A stretch of 64,000 bases of DNA from Aurantiochytrium sp. KH105 (GCA_003116975.1 BGKB01000027.1:186001-250000); one strand, 5' to 3'; shown: positions 1 through 10,869, counted from the first letter of the stretch. A program made the numbers and translations. Notes: a model not told the origin generated them from the letters alone.

Positions 1-1
1 C

Positions 2-967
2 ACCACAACAGCTAGCTCTGTACCTCCGCGTGGACTTTCGTCCCCTGTAATCCGCGCGGGCCAAACTCCAACTTCTCACGCTGTGAACAATCAACGCACA
101 CTTCTCGAAGCCAACAATGTGGTCAAGGCTCCTGCTTCCGCAAAATACGGTAATGTTGCCAGTGCACCAGCACAAGCAAGCTCTCCAGCAAGAAAAGAGG
201 CGACGTTGCCAGCGGCGGGAGAAGCTGTCTCGGATGAGGTGGACATCGTGGAAAGTACAGAAACGAGCAAATCTGCGTCAAAGACATCGAAAGCGGTGAC
301 CACGACTCACGCAATGAGTTCCCCAACAAAAACTGGGGCGGTCGCTGCTTCGAAGCAAGTCGGAAAGAAGGACAAGAACCCTGCGCCAAGCAAGAATGGA
401 ACTCTACAATGGCCGACGAAAAGGCCACTTGCAGCCATGCCTGCGACGCCCGCAAAGAAGCGAGCGGTCATCAATCTCGATCTTGATGATGAGGAAGAAG
501 AGAGCGGGAGCGACCTGAGTGATGTTGTGGCGATCGACTTGTCCGCCTCAGAACCCAAGAGTCCAGCACCTGGAAGCAAACGTCCGCGCATCGCTAATAA
601 ATCTTCCATCTCCGAGAAGGATGCTGGCGTGCATCCTGCGCGACCAGTGACTCTTGAAAACTTGCCAAGCCATATTTTCGACCCAAAGTTCATCGGCCAA
701 GCCCCAAATCACCCAACACTGACAGGATTAGTTGGCTCCAATATTAAGATTCGCTGGAGCGCCGACAGCCCTGAGGTAGCGTACACAGTAGCTGCGATAA
801 AGAAGCAGGCGGTATGGTACTTTTTACTCAAGGCAGCAAACCCGGAGACTGTGCCGAAGGCGATCCGGCTCCGGCTCGACGGTAAAGGCAAGGTTTACCA
901 CGTCCATCTCTACGATCCGTTTGTGTCGAGAACGGTAACGGCCGAGTCTTCGTACCGCGTTGTATGA
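2..967 (+). CDS. Unknown low-complexity protein, 3' part only
   Basis: The reading frame is open from the first bases of the window without an in-frame ATG near its start, so the gene begins upstream and only the C-terminal ~320 residues are present. The first two thirds are rich in Ala, Ser, Pro and Lys with an acidic stretch near the middle (Asp/Glu run around nt 478-510) and a basic segment after it (GSKRPR), an arrangement common in disordered nuclear proteins. The last ~100 residues look folded (aromatic and beta-prone, ending just before the TGA at 965-967). I do not recognise the family. Nuclear location is inferred from composition only. Confidence 0.6.
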   Translation, partial: TTTASSVPPRGLSSPVIRAGQTPTSHAVNNQRTLLEANNVVKAPASAKYGNVASAPAQASSPARKEATLPAAGEAVSDEVDIVESTETSKSASKTSKAVTTTHAMSSPTKTGAVAASKQVGKKDKNPAPSKNGTLQWPTKRPLAAMPATPAKKRAVINLDLDDEEEESGSDLSDVVAIDLSASEPKSPAPGSKRPRIANKSSISEKDAGVHPARPVTLENLPSHIFDPKFIGQAPNHPTLTGLVGSNIKIRWSADSPEVAYTVAAIKKQAVWYFLLKAANPETVPKAIRLRLDGKGKVYHVHLYDPFVSRTVTAESSYRVV

Positions 968-1554
968 TCCATGTATTGCAGCATTGGACATCGATTGACT
1001 TCTAGGTAGGATTTATTTTTGTGAATTGAACGCACGGCGGAGGCCTACTTTTGATTTTCTTTGTTTAGGCCGCGACTGGGTCCGTCTTGCACATGATTGT
1101 AGAAACGAGGATATTATTGGCTGATGGTTGGCCGGCTTGGCCTATTTCTTCTTCAAATTCACATTGCCTCATACATAAGACTGTAGGCGTGTCAAATACT
1201 TTTTTTTTCTTCCCTATATGTCAGTGAGTGCCCCTTGTGTGTCTCTGTCATTCGCGGCTAATCTTGATGCCAGCTGAATTATTCAACACATGGGCGAGCC
1301 AGAGCGATCTTGCTGTTCTCTGCATCGGTTGTTTCTTCATTGCGAGCAGAAGCAAGGAGAGAAAGGCCATTCTTATAGAAGCAACCAGCCAACCGGGTAC
1401 CACTTTCGAGGACGAGGCAGATCCGAACAGAGCGCAGAGCCCCACAGGACTAGTTCCCAACCAACCAAACAAGCAAACCAATACTGCCACTGCCCAAGGA
1501 AACGAGTCTCTGGACACATTTCAGGAAACAGGAAAAAGAAAACGTAAACGTGAA
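968..1554. other. Convergent 3' spacer
   Basis: The 587 bases between the stop of the upstream plus-strand gene and the stop of Sec63 on the minus strand are richer in A and T than the coding regions and hold short T runs. No ATG-initiated frame here has coding character. It presumably carries both 3' UTRs. Confidence 0.5.
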
Positions 1555-3597
1555 TTACTTGCTCTTCTTGGTGTCCGCCTCAATAGTCTCAAAGTCATCA
1601 TCGTCGTCGTCGTCCACGGCAAGGTCATCTGCCCCACTCTTCTTTGCGGCCTTTGCCTTCGTCACGCGCTTGCGAACAGCGTTGGCCGACTCGGAGGCTG
1701 CGTCAGTCTCATCGGCATCCTCTTCGTCGTCGCTGTCTGCAAAATCAGAGTCCTCGGACTGGACGGCCTTCCCAAAGGCCTCCTCGAACAAGGTGGGTTC
1801 GTTGTCGAGCTCAAGATCCTCGGGGTGGATCTCTTTGGGCTTGACAAAGCCTTCCGGCTGGATCGACACAGTTTGCGTCACCTTTTCGTCAAAGTCGACA
1901 TAAGCGTGACAGAGCAGCGTGAAGCCGAACTTGTATTCCTGTTTGGGTTTGAGAAAACCCTTGCTAGGAAACTGTGTCCGGCCGCGCAGCGTACGCGAAG
2001 ATCCCTGGAGAAAGACGTGCGCCATGACCTGCATGTCGCCCGGACGGTGGAAGATGACAGACCACTTTTCCAGCTTCGTAAAAGGAAGAAATGGCGCGTG
2101 AACGGGAAAATCGGCCTCGTCGTGCGGAACGTGTAACCTTTCGAGCTCAAAGTACGCTGTCATAATATCACCCTCTTGCGCTTGATCTTCGAACTCAAGC
2201 GTACCGTCCGGGTTCTCGTGCGAGATGACACCAATGGTAACTTTGAAGTTGACGTCTGGAAGCAAGCGAGTCACCTCTGCCACATCGTGGACCTGACTGT
2301 CCGAGAGACTTGACATTCCCTTCTTTCTGCCGGGCCCAAGAGCCGGTTGCTCCGGGGCCGCCATAAAGTCCTTGATGGTTTTGATGGGCGACGAGCCGAG
2401 CGAAGCTTGTTTGGCCTCCAGCCTACCAAAGTGAGGAAGCTGCTGCAGCGATGAGTCGAGTACCCAAAGTGCTTGTGTGATGCGCTGCTCGAATTCGACG
2501 ACCACACGCACGCCCTTGAAGCTGCGACGTACCAGCACAGTGTCGTACATTGCATCAATGAGCATACGCGACTGCGTCAAGATGCGATCAATGTCCCCAC
2601 GCTGTCCAGACGAGAGCTCGTCCGTGAGTCTGTTAAGGTGAGCGTGGATGAGCGTCTTGGCACGAGCGCAGCCCGGCCAGCGCTCAAGCATCTTAGCCTT
2701 GGCCACAAGTGGCAGCGAATTCCTCTCCATGCGGCCTTCGGAGACCATGCGGTCGCGAAGGGCATCGAGCGCTTGCTCTTCTGCTGCAGAACGAGCCGGC
2801 AGGTCCCTGAACTCTGCGGAAAGCGCGAGAATCTCTGGCATTTGCTCGAGTGTGACCTTGTTGTCCAGCAAATGGATAAAGAGATTGTACGAGTCGTTGA
2901 GAATAAGCTTGTCGCCAAACTTTTTCGAGTTCGAGTACCAGCGGCCAACCACCACGGGGATGGCCACGACGAGCATGAGAAGGTACACGACAAGAACCAG
3001 GTTTTGGTACTTTTTGTCGAGGAGGGCCGACGGCAGACCAACAGACACCTCCATCATCTTGGAACCGTCAGGGCTGCCGGTGCTCATGTAACGCTCATAG
3101 GCCTCCTCATCCGTGAGAATGCTGTAGGCGTTTTGGACCTTTTCCAACATGGTTGCTGCAAGGGCCTTTTCGTCAGCGGACTTGCCTAACTGACGATCCG
3201 GATGGTACTGAAGGTTCATGACATGGTATGCCTTCTTGACTTGCTTCTTGGTGCTTCCCTGGCTGAGGCCGAGAACCTCCCATGGGTCGAACTGCTGGAT
3301 CTGCTCTCCCGTCTGGCTCACCAGGAACACCAGCAGCAGCCAGCCTGCGGCGAGAAGCGCAAGACGCGTGAGAAAGGACTTGTCGATGATCTTGCGCGCG
3401 CTGTGGTCCTGCGCTATCTTCTCTAGCTTGCGTTTCTCTAGCGAGGATCTCGGCTTGAAGGCCGAATAGCTGGCTGACCCGGACAACTTGTGCAGCGTGG
3501 TGCGCACGAACGAAAACGTTAGCGGCACCAGCGCCGAGAAGATCATCATGATCCCGAAGTACAGCGCTGCGCTGTCATCATACGCGAGACGCGGCAT
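1555..3597 (-). CDS. SEC63: Sec63-like ER translocation J-protein
   Basis: This 680-residue protein has the Sec63 layout. A membrane segment lies at ~11-31 and a second at ~77-94. A J-domain (~104-168) carries the HPD tripeptide at 132-134, a third membrane segment lies at ~199-219, then comes a long cytosolic Brl region and a very acidic C-terminus with an Asp run. In the known family, Sec63 sits in the ER membrane with its J-domain in the lumen. It recruits the Hsp70 BiP to the Sec61 channel for post-translational import, and the acidic tail binds Sec62. The length fits the family (yeast and human are ~660-760). The start ATG directly precedes the first membrane segment. Single exon. The 5' side faces a long GC-rich divergent spacer. 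Confidence 0.93.
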   Translation of the reverse strand: MPRLAYDDSAALYFGIMMIFSALVPLTFSFVRTTLHKLSGSASYSAFKPRSSLEKRKLEKIAQDHSARKIIDKSFLTRLALLAAGWLLLVFLVSQTGEQIQQFDPWEVLGLSQGSTKKQVKKAYHVMNLQYHPDRQLGKSADEKALAATMLEKVQNAYSILTDEEAYERYMSTGSPDGSKMMEVSVGLPSALLDKKYQNLVLVVYLLMLVVAIPVVVGRWYSNSKKFGDKLILNDSYNLFIHLLDNKVTLEQMPEILALSAEFRDLPARSAAEEQALDALRDRMVSEGRMERNSLPLVAKAKMLERWPGCARAKTLIHAHLNRLTDELSSGQRGDIDRILTQSRMLIDAMYDTVLVRRSFKGVRVVVEFEQRITQALWVLDSSLQQLPHFGRLEAKQASLGSSPIKTIKDFMAAPEQPALGPGRKKGMSSLSDSQVHDVAEVTRLLPDVNFKVTIGVISHENPDGTLEFEDQAQEGDIMTAYFELERLHVPHDEADFPVHAPFLPFTKLEKWSVIFHRPGDMQVMAHVFLQGSSRTLRGRTQFPSKGFLKPKQEYKFGFTLLCHAYVDFDEKVTQTVSIQPEGFVKPKEIHPEDLELDNEPTLFEEAFGKAVQSEDSDFADSDDEEDADETDAASESANAVRKRVTKAKAAKKSGADDLAVDDDDDDDFETIEADTKKSK

Positions 3598-5094
3598 CGT
3601 CTTTCGTTTTGCCTCTCCTCCTCCCGCTGCTTCTTCTCCTTCGAGGCCCCTCGGAGCTGCTCCTCGGCCTTGCGCGCGCCCGCCTGCTGCGGCGCGAGCT
3701 GCGCGTCGTCGATCTCAATCAACAAGAAGAAGCCGCGCTTTTCTGCCTTTCCAGCTGCCCTGCCCACCTGCCACGTGGAAGGCGCCTCTTGGCCCTCCTC
3801 GCGCGCCGCAGGTCGCGGGGCCTGCTGGCGCGGGGCTGCGGCGGCGGCCGTCTGCGCGCGGGCTCCGCTTCCGCGCGGGCGAGCGTGTCCTCACGCGCGG
3901 GGCGGCGGCGCGGGCGGCTGCTGGCGAACGGACTCTGCCGCTGCGAACTTGCCTCGATTCCTGCTATCCCCCCGCGGGCCCCCGATTCCCGCCTTTTGGG
4001 GGCCCCGTCTCCTCTCTTTCTTTCTCGAACTTCGTTCGTTCGTGCGCGCCGAGGAGGACTCCGCCTTGCGTGAACGAAGACCGCGCGGCGCATCGATCGA
4101 TCGGCCGTGGTGCGGCGAGCGCGCACGAAGAGCAGGACAAGCTTGGACGCTGTCTTCGTAAAGAGATCTTTGCGAGGGCGGCCACACAGACAACAAGCAC
4201 GGGTCGCCGTCGGGAGCCGATGAAGGATGGAGCGCTGGCTCTGCCCGTGTATAAAGTGACGAGTGCGATGGTTCTTTGTTGGCGATGGGCCCGTGCTCAC
4301 TGTGCAGATAAGTATGGCATGTAGTGTAGCACTGGCGGTGCGGCAAAGCAAGAGTTCTACTTTTTGGTGGATGATGGTAGTAGCCTAGTAGTACTACAAC
4401 AACCATGCAAGCATTATCGTTCTCTCTCGCTCGCCCCTATAAATATTGAATTCACTAAAAAATCTTTGGACTCTTTTTCTTTTCTCGCACTGCCTTGCCA
4501 TGCTGTCGAGAATCCTCATCACACTGGTGCTCTCTAATCATCTCGCCCAGAAAGCCATGCTACCGGCAAAAGATGCGCTTATCGCACACCATTTCCTGCT
4601 CCGGGTCCTTTCCCACGCTTCTCCCCTTCAGAACACAAGTTCTGCGGCCGCCGCCGCACCCGCTATACCGTCACCTCTGCTACGACAACCTTTCCCTCTC
4701 CGTCCTCTCCTGCCTGGCACCCCATGCTCTGCGCTTGCTTGCTTGCTTGCTTGCTTGCTCGCCGTCCACCAACCAGCCACGCAAGTCATCGTGGTGCCAG
4801 CGGCCATCCTGACAGTGAATGCCATCCTGTATGTAGTATGACAGCGAGAGAGTCTTTGTGGCCTGGGGCAAGTTCCTGACCTATGCTTGTGCCGGGGCAA
4901 GGATACAAGTTGTCCGTCCTACGCCTTGGCGAGACCCGCGAGGCGGCGACAGTCCGCTTTTACTCGGCGCCAGCGAGCTCGGAGACAGCGCACGCCGGAG
5001 ACCCGGAGGCGCGGCGGACGCGGGAGGACGCAGAGGCGAGGCCGAGGGCCCGCGCGCGCAGCGGAAGGCACGCGGACGCAGAGGGGGCGCCAAG
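3598..5094. promoter_or_regulatory. Divergent spacer between SEC63 and the HIBADH-family gene
   Basis: This ~1.5 kb spacer separates two divergent genes. Its left half is extremely GC-rich and open in several frames on both strands, so the long frames here are not evidence for genes. Visible elements are a GATCGATC motif at ~4092-4102, a TATA-like TATAAATATT at 4438-4447, and a (CTTG)n repeat at ~4733-4759. No frame has both an ATG and coding-like amino-acid composition. Confidence 0.45.
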
Positions 5095-6018
5095 ATGACG
5101 GGCAAGGTGGGTGTCATCGGCCTGGGCAACATGGGGTTCCACATGGCGTGTAACCTGCTCAAGAAGGGCTCAGGCGGCGTGGTCGGCTTCGACGTGGCGC
5201 AGCAGGCGCTCGAGCGCCTGCGTGCAGAAGGCGGCACGACGGCATCCTCGCCGGCAGAGCTCGCGGAGCAGTGCGACACGGTCCTGACGATGCTCCCCAA
5301 CAACGACCACGTTCGCACCGCCTACCTCGGCGACGAGGGCGTCCTCAAGACCTTGGCCAAGGGCTCTCTATGCATTGACTCGAGTACGATCGATCCCATT
5401 GTGGCCCGCGCACTGGCAGACGAGGTGGTGAGCAAGGGCTCAACGTTTATGGACGCTCCTGTTTCGGGCGGTGTCGGAGGCGCCGAGCTTGGAACGCTCA
5501 CATTTATGGTTGGAGCCAAGCCCGAGGAGTTCTCCCGCTGCGAGCCTATTCTCTCGCTCATGGGCAAGAGCACTGTCCATTGCGGCGACATTGGCACAGG
5601 CCAGGTTGCCAAGCTTTGCAACAACCTTGTTCTTGGCATCTCCATGTTGGGCGTCAGCGAAGCCATGAATCTCGGATCGCGCCTCGGCATTGACCGCAAG
5701 GTTCTGGCCGGCATCATGAACACCTCCACCGCGCGTTGCTGGAGTAGTGACACCTACAACCCTGCACCTGGCGTCATGGAGGGCGTTCCTTCGGCGCGGG
5801 ACTACGAGAACGGCTTCGGCTCCGCACTTATGCTCAAGGACCTTGGTCTCGTCGCGGATGCTGCCAAGAAGATTGGTGCGCCCATCCCCATGGGTGAAAA
5901 CGCTCACGCTCTGTACCAGATTATGGTCGCGCAGGGCTATGGATCGAAAGATTTTGGCATCGCTTTCAAGTTTCTCGGCGGCACGGACTCGGATGAGGAG
6001 ACCCGCGGCCCACTTTGA
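5095..6018 (+). CDS. 3-hydroxyisobutyrate dehydrogenase / beta-hydroxyacid dehydrogenase family
   Basis: This 307-residue NAD(P)-dependent beta-hydroxyacid dehydrogenase has every family signature: an N-terminal Rossmann motif GLGNMG, the substrate-binding DAPVSGG, and the catalytic-lysine block TGQVAKLCNN followed by the all-alpha domain with KDLGL. In the family this is the valine-degradation enzyme HIBADH or a close relative such as glyoxylate/succinic semialdehyde reductase. Sequence alone does not separate them. I chose the ATG at 5095 because it sits directly before the Rossmann strand and gives the usual ~300-residue length. The frame stays open upstream to 4858, but that extension has GC-rich spacer composition. 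A short mitochondrial presequence there cannot be excluded. Confidence 0.88.
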   Translation: MTGKVGVIGLGNMGFHMACNLLKKGSGGVVGFDVAQQALERLRAEGGTTASSPAELAEQCDTVLTMLPNNDHVRTAYLGDEGVLKTLAKGSLCIDSSTIDPIVARALADEVVSKGSTFMDAPVSGGVGGAELGTLTFMVGAKPEEFSRCEPILSLMGKSTVHCGDIGTGQVAKLCNNLVLGISMLGVSEAMNLGSRLGIDRKVLAGIMNTSTARCWSSDTYNPAPGVMEGVPSARDYENGFGSALMLKDLGLVADAAKKIGAPIPMGENAHALYQIMVAQGYGSKDFGIAFKFLGGTDSDEETRGPL

Positions 6019-6462
6019 AGTCCTTGCTACTTCTTTTCCAATAGGATAAAGTCTTTTTTTTTATGTACCTCCTTTTCATCCGAATTTTGGCTTTGCTCAC
6101 GTCCAAGAAATGCGAGCGAGTGTTTTTATTTTATTTCCGACATCATGTGGAGCTTGTTTTGCGGACGTATACATAACTTCTTTGAACAGTTGGGAACTAG
6201 CCTATAGTGTAAAAATGCCTTTGTTACGTTGCTTGCGACCATCACGTGCAAAAAAGGCGTGAATCTTGCTCGCGGTTGATATATTTTGGATCTTCTTTCC
6301 GGCAACCGCGGAGCCTTGTTTTGGGAAAGTAAAGTTTGGGAATGTCAGAGTAAAAGTGCCAAATTTGCCTTGCTCGCGGGAAAAGCCTTGCTGACCATCG
6401 TCATAAAGATAATTCGTCCTTGCAAGCACCGTGTTCAAGGTCACACAATAAAGATGCACATT
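6019..6462. other. Convergent 3' spacer
   Basis: These 444 AT-richer bases lie between two converging stop codons. They contain T-rich stretches after 6045 and no supported gene. Confidence 0.45.
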
Positions 6463-8133
6463 TTACAAAACTGCTTGTTCAATTTCGCGAATTTGCGATG
6501 GGGGAAAACGCATCTCGCGCGCTCTGGCCGCAAAGCCCTCCTTCGGATTCGCTGCGGCAGCCTTCATACGTGCGAAGGCTTGCTCAAAGTCGCTACGCAA
6601 GAGAGCACGACGATTATCATTCATGAGTGTGAGCACGATTGCCACGACACCAACCCACCCACGTTCGAAAAATAAGGTCCAGGCATCCTGGAGCGCGTCG
6701 AACGGGAAAGCGCCAGCGAACAGCGTGCAAATCCATTGATATGCAAAAAACAAGTCTTCAAAGCCAATGTCGCAAAAGTGTTTGTGCAACTGAGCGTCGC
6801 GCGAGCGCAATATACTCTGCAGCACTGCCGTTAGCTTTCGCAGGCTTGGAAGACCTTCCATGAAGACGTTGCGCATGTTATATCGAGGATTGGCCATAAG
6901 TTCCACGGAAAGCCGAAGCGTGTCTTCTTCAGTCTTCGTGTGCAACATGAGGTAACCCACGAGAAAGTTCATTCCCTGCACGTAGCCAACTTCCGGAACA
7001 ATTACAGCCGTGCCGCGCAAGACACGTCGCATTGACATGAGTACGGCCGGGTCATCAAAGTACTCCATGTCTGGAAAGGTGCGTGGAAGGTCCATGTTGA
7101 TTTGGTGCTCGAGGTCTTCGTCCAACTCGACCTCGAACGCGAACGAAAAGTCTGCGTCCGCATCCAGAACGGAGCTATCCATGGCGAGCTCGAGCCAGCG
7201 GCGCCCCTCGGGCTGCATATTGTCAATGTACTCGTTGGACCGCTCGACCCATCGTTGCACAACGTCCACGCAGTCGCCATGGTCGTCAGAGTCGTAGCCG
7301 ATGTCTTCGTCGTCGTCAATGTCGAGCGCGAGCTTGCCAAGGGCCAGAAACGTCTCGAACATGCGCCGTGGAACGGCGCGCCCGGGCTTGTCGAGCTTTT
7401 CACGCGTTGCGTCCACCAAAGCACCTACGAGGGCGCCGCCGCGCGTGTTGACCTCGTTCCTAATTTGTCTGCGAAGCGTGTCGACGAGGCCGGCATTGCT
7501 CATTTCGTTGCCATCGTCCTCGACACCGACCCTTTCCAGGACGGCGGCGCGAGCTCTCAGCAGCTCCTCCTCGGCGCGTGATGAGACGGCGCTTCTTGCA
7601 AGCTTGACCTGCCTTCGCGCGAGGCCCACGGCGCGTGCGCCCACGAGGCCCGCAGCGCCACCCGGAAACCTTGCGCCGCTGTTCGCGCTCGCACTCGCGC
7701 CACTGGCGCCTCGGGCGTCTTGGGCTTCCTCCGCCTCGGAACTCGCGGTTCCGCGCTCGTGGCTCATCCCAGGACCGCCGGTTCCTCTTTCTCCTCCTCC
7801 TTCTTCTTCTTCTTCAAAGACCAGGTTGCCGTTCTCGTCTACGTCGACGAGGCCGTCCTCGTCTACGCGGGCTGCGCCCTTGGTCTCGCCGTCGACGTCC
7901 TCCTCGCCCTCGATGTCTTCTCCTTCTTCTGCGAGAACCTCGTCGACCGCGCCTCCGTCAGCGTCGTGGTCCTCGCGCCTCGGCTCCGACCCGCCGGCGC
8001 CGTCCGCATCTCCCCGCGCCGCAGCGCCGGGTCGCCCGCGCGCCGCGTCTCCGCTGCCGGCGCCGGCTTCCGCGTCGTCCTCGCCGCCCGCGCCGCGCGC
8101 CGTGTACTCCATCATCGCGGCCCCGCGCGCCAT
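6463..8133 (-). CDS. TBC-domain Rab GTPase-activating protein
   Basis: This is a 556-residue protein. The N-terminal ~130 residues are acidic and disordered, residues ~160-300 are helical, and a TBC domain fills ~340-540. Both catalytic fingers are visible: the arginine finger in INMDLPRT (Arg351) and the glutamine finger in GYVQGMN (Gln386). This predicts an active dual-finger GAP that speeds GTP hydrolysis on a Rab in membrane traffic. The Rab partner cannot be read from the sequence. The domain sits at the extreme C-terminus, which ends four residues after the last predicted helix. The start could be the first Met or Met7/8. Single exon. Confidence 0.88.
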   Translation of the reverse strand: MARGAAMMEYTARGAGGEDDAEAGAGSGDAARGRPGAAARGDADGAGGSEPRREDHDADGGAVDEVLAEEGEDIEGEEDVDGETKGAARVDEDGLVDVDENGNLVFEEEEEGGGERGTGGPGMSHERGTASSEAEEAQDARGASGASASANSGARFPGGAAGLVGARAVGLARRQVKLARSAVSSRAEEELLRARAAVLERVGVEDDGNEMSNAGLVDTLRRQIRNEVNTRGGALVGALVDATREKLDKPGRAVPRRMFETFLALGKLALDIDDDEDIGYDSDDHGDCVDVVQRWVERSNEYIDNMQPEGRRWLELAMDSSVLDADADFSFAFEVELDEDLEHQINMDLPRTFPDMEYFDDPAVLMSMRRVLRGTAVIVPEVGYVQGMNFLVGYLMLHTKTEEDTLRLSVELMANPRYNMRNVFMEGLPSLRKLTAVLQSILRSRDAQLHKHFCDIGFEDLFFAYQWICTLFAGAFPFDALQDAWTLFFERGWVGVVAIVLTLMNDNRRALLRSDFEQAFARMKAAAANPKEGFAARAREMRFPPSQIREIEQAVL

Positions 8134-8454
8134 GGTCGTCGCCGCGTCCGGCCTTCACGTTGCTTGTTGCGGGTCTGCTTTGCTCTGGCTGCTTGATTTG
8201 CCATGGTTGAATTTTTGGAATTTTTTTTGAATTGATTTGAATTGATTTGACAGTGAATTGATTTGAATTGTTTTGAATTGTTTTGAATTGTTTTGAACCC
8301 CGAGCCAAGTCCAAACCGTGTTTCGCGCCAATGCCGGGTTTCGGATTCCCGTGTTTCGAAGCCCAGCTGATCACAGTGGCGCTCCGAAGGCGACCGCGAC
8401 GAAAGCTCGCGACGAAGAAACAAGCGGGCGCGCAGACCCGACCCGGACCGCGCT
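8134..8454. promoter_or_regulatory. 321-bp bidirectional promoter region with TTGAATTGAT-type repeats
   Basis: This spacer separates the divergent starts of the TBC gene (8133, minus) and the TauE-like gene (8455, plus). From ~8227 to 8297 it holds about seven imperfect copies of a 10-mer (TTGAATTGAT or TTGAATTGTT), interrupted once by CAG. The block is strongly AT-rich inside an otherwise GC-rich neighbourhood. A regulatory or nucleosome-depleted role is inference. Confidence 0.5.
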
Positions 8455-9886
8455 ATGTCCAGCCTCGTGCTCGCGGCGCTGGCCGGCTGCACGGGCGTGG
8501 CGAGCGCCTCGCTCGCCGTCTCCGCGTACAGCACACTGCTCCCGGTACGTATACGCCCGCTCGCGGGCCCGCTTGCTTGCGTGCTGGCGCGCATGCGCGA
8601 GCTCGGGGCGAGCGAGAGCACGGAGAGAAATCCGGGCACTTTGAGGCGAAGGCGAGCCGCAAGGTGAACGCCAAGCTCTCGAGGCCACGCGATTGTAGTC
8701 GCTGTGCGAGAAAGGAACAAACAAATGTGAAATGTGCTAACACGAAAGGTGCTCGAATTTGTATTCACGCTGGGACTATTCTTTACCTCTTTTTTCCTGG
8801 CAATCGGCGCAGGTGCTCGCTACAGGATTCGGGGTCCACGTGCTTGATGCACTCTTTGTCTGCTTTGTGGTGGACTGCGTCAATGGCGCACTAGTCTGTG
8901 CGCGCTACAGACAGCGTCTCACCGCAAGGACGATCTGGCCCATGCTCTCAGGGGCCTGCATTGCCGTAACGGCTGCCGTTTTGGTGGCGACTTCATTTGG
9001 CATTGAGCTCCTGCGATCCCATGAGGGCAAGCTTAAGGGAGGGGTTGCCATTACTGATTTCATCATGGGCTTTGGCTTTATGGTGCGCTACTATCGTCAT
9101 CGTAACGGAAGCATCTCGAACAGTGACACAGCGTCCATGGATATGGGCAGCGCTCTCCTGCATCACGAGGACGAGGCCGTCGAGCTCATTGAGTCCGAAA
9201 GCACTACCTCATATGATGCAAACGAAGACTTACATGAGCATAACGTTGGTGCACTCGAAGACGCCACGCCTTCGGCAGACGTGGTGATTGAAGCCAGTGA
9301 CGATGAAAGTGAAGGTGGCGATCATGACGAAGCAAGTGTGCCCTCCACGCGCCTCCCTGCATCACGCACAAACGCCGAGGACGATGCCTTTGTCGAGATC
9401 ATGGACGAGGTGCTGGAGGACGAGGCTTCGTGCGTAAAGACAATGCTGGCAAAGGCGCGCGTATTCACGTTAGGTGTCGCGGAGCCAAAGACGTGTTTCA
9501 CGTTCTTGTATTTGGCTTTTCTTGGAAGCCTTTCCGGCATGATCGGCTTTGGAGGAGGCAACGCCTTTGCAATCTATTACATTATCGTATATAAGTGGAG
9601 CACCATCACAGCAACATGTGCGAGCGCGTTCATTAGCGGATTCATGACATTCGGGCTTTTGCTATGCTTTCTTGCCAGTGGCGTCGTGCACCTGGACCAG
9701 ATTGTTCATCTTTTGATAATTGCGCTTCCGTGCGATATGGCGGCGGTGCTGTTGACAAGTCATTATGCCAAGAACATGTCAGAGCAGGCCATCTGCTTTT
9801 TGGTCTCCATGTTGTTTTTCGGCATTGGTACTTTTGTTGTCATCTTTTCGGCCGTGCACGGGCCAAGTGCGAATGTGCCGCCATGA
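8455..9886 (+). CDS. TauE/SafE-like multi-spanning membrane protein (two exons)
   Basis: Proposed model: exon 1 at 8455-8544 (30 codons from ATG), a 268-bp intron 8545-8812 with donor GTACGT and a polypyrimidine tract ending GCAG, and exon 2 at 8813-9886. Phase 0 joins the frames and gives ~387 residues. The protein has several hydrophobic segments on each side of an acidic ~140-residue cytosolic loop. The second half carries a Gly-rich membrane entry (SGMIGFGGGNAF) typical of the TauE/SafE anion-exporter family; the first half is more diverged. Family members move sulfite, sulfoacetate or other organic anions, and the substrate here is unknown. The hydrophobic reading of nt 8749-8811 in another frame is the polypyrimidine tract, not an exon. 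Confidence 0.6.
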
Positions 9887-10869
9887 TAGGGCGCACAGCA
9901 TGCAACGTGTGCGGTAATGGCCCTTCACCCCCTTTTCTCCCGCTCCTGCCGCTGTCCATGGCGCACCAAGCCTCTCCCCAATCCAATCCTGTGCAGGGAA
10001 GTGAGCACGCCGCCAATTCTTTGTCTCTCCCTCTCTCTCTTTCATCGAGCGTCCAAGTCTGAGATTGTTTTTTTTTAGTTTTTTTTAACCGTCTCCACGT
10101 AAGACCAGGAGACGATTTCCCATATTGGTGTACGGAGATTTGGCACTCGCGATATTCCGCACTTCAGCCAATCGCCTCGCCGGCGCGCAGGCTCGCTCCG
10201 CCGCCGCCTGGCTGCCCAGAACACCCGGCGGCACGGCCGTGCAAGCCTTCGTTGTAAAGTTGTGTCACCCCCCTTTTTTCACCTCATGCGTCTAATCATC
10301 GACGATGGACCAGCGCAGAACTGCGCGAAAGGGCGACTTTGCGCGGGCTTTGCGACCGTGTTTGCGGAGGAGACTGCCGCGCAGCTNCACCCCACGCGGC
10401 CCGCAAACGCGATAACTTTCCGTCTACGAAATTTCGTGGCTCGAAAAGACCAGATTCGCGCTCTCCAGGCCAAGCCGAAGCCAGGCGTCCTCGCCGCGGT
10501 CTGCGAAACGCAAGTGCGGATTTTCGGGTCTGTCAAATCTCCGTATATTTTTGCTCCTGCTCTTATAAAAAGACGGTCTTTTAAAAAAAATTAAATTCAA
10601 TGCTGTGCGTTCATTGCATCAAAATTGTTGTCTAAAAATAAATGATATGGGTTTGAGTGATACAACGATGGTTCGTTAATTTTAACTCATCGCGAGCACA
10701 AGTATGCAACAGAAGCGCGCCACGAGCCGGCCCACAGCAGTTGGCTTCCTCGGTATTTCTGCACCTTTTTTCGTCGATGGAAAACATTGTGCATCGCCTA
10801 CTTTGCCAGTCGCCGGCAAGAAGGCAAGGAATAAAGACGCACGCATCAAGGAAATCAGATTGATGTCGA
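9887..10869. other. Convergent spacer with one ambiguous base
   Basis: The ~980 bases between two converging genes include an undetermined base at 10387, a CT-rich stretch at ~10020-10045 and T runs at ~10068-10088. Frames that cross the ambiguous base are short and lack coding character. I see no supported gene or RNA here. Confidence 0.45.

Noticed and set aside
3488-4351. Several overlapping 150-280 codon frames on both strands
   Set aside because: They are open because of GC content in the divergent spacer. No frame is preferred, and they overlap each other.
4858-5094. 79-residue N-terminal extension of the dehydrogenase
   Set aside because: Arg/Gly/Ala-rich with the composition of the GC-rich spacer; the Rossmann motif directly follows the ATG at 5095. 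A mitochondrial presequence remains a minor possibility.
8749-8811. Hydrophobic 21-codon segment as an extra membrane helix of the TauE-like protein
   Set aside because: It is out of frame with exon 2 and coincides with the polypyrimidine tract before a strong GCAG acceptor.
10262-10594. 110-codon frame spanning the undetermined base
   Set aside because: Short, crosses the ambiguous base, starts without context, and lacks coding composition.
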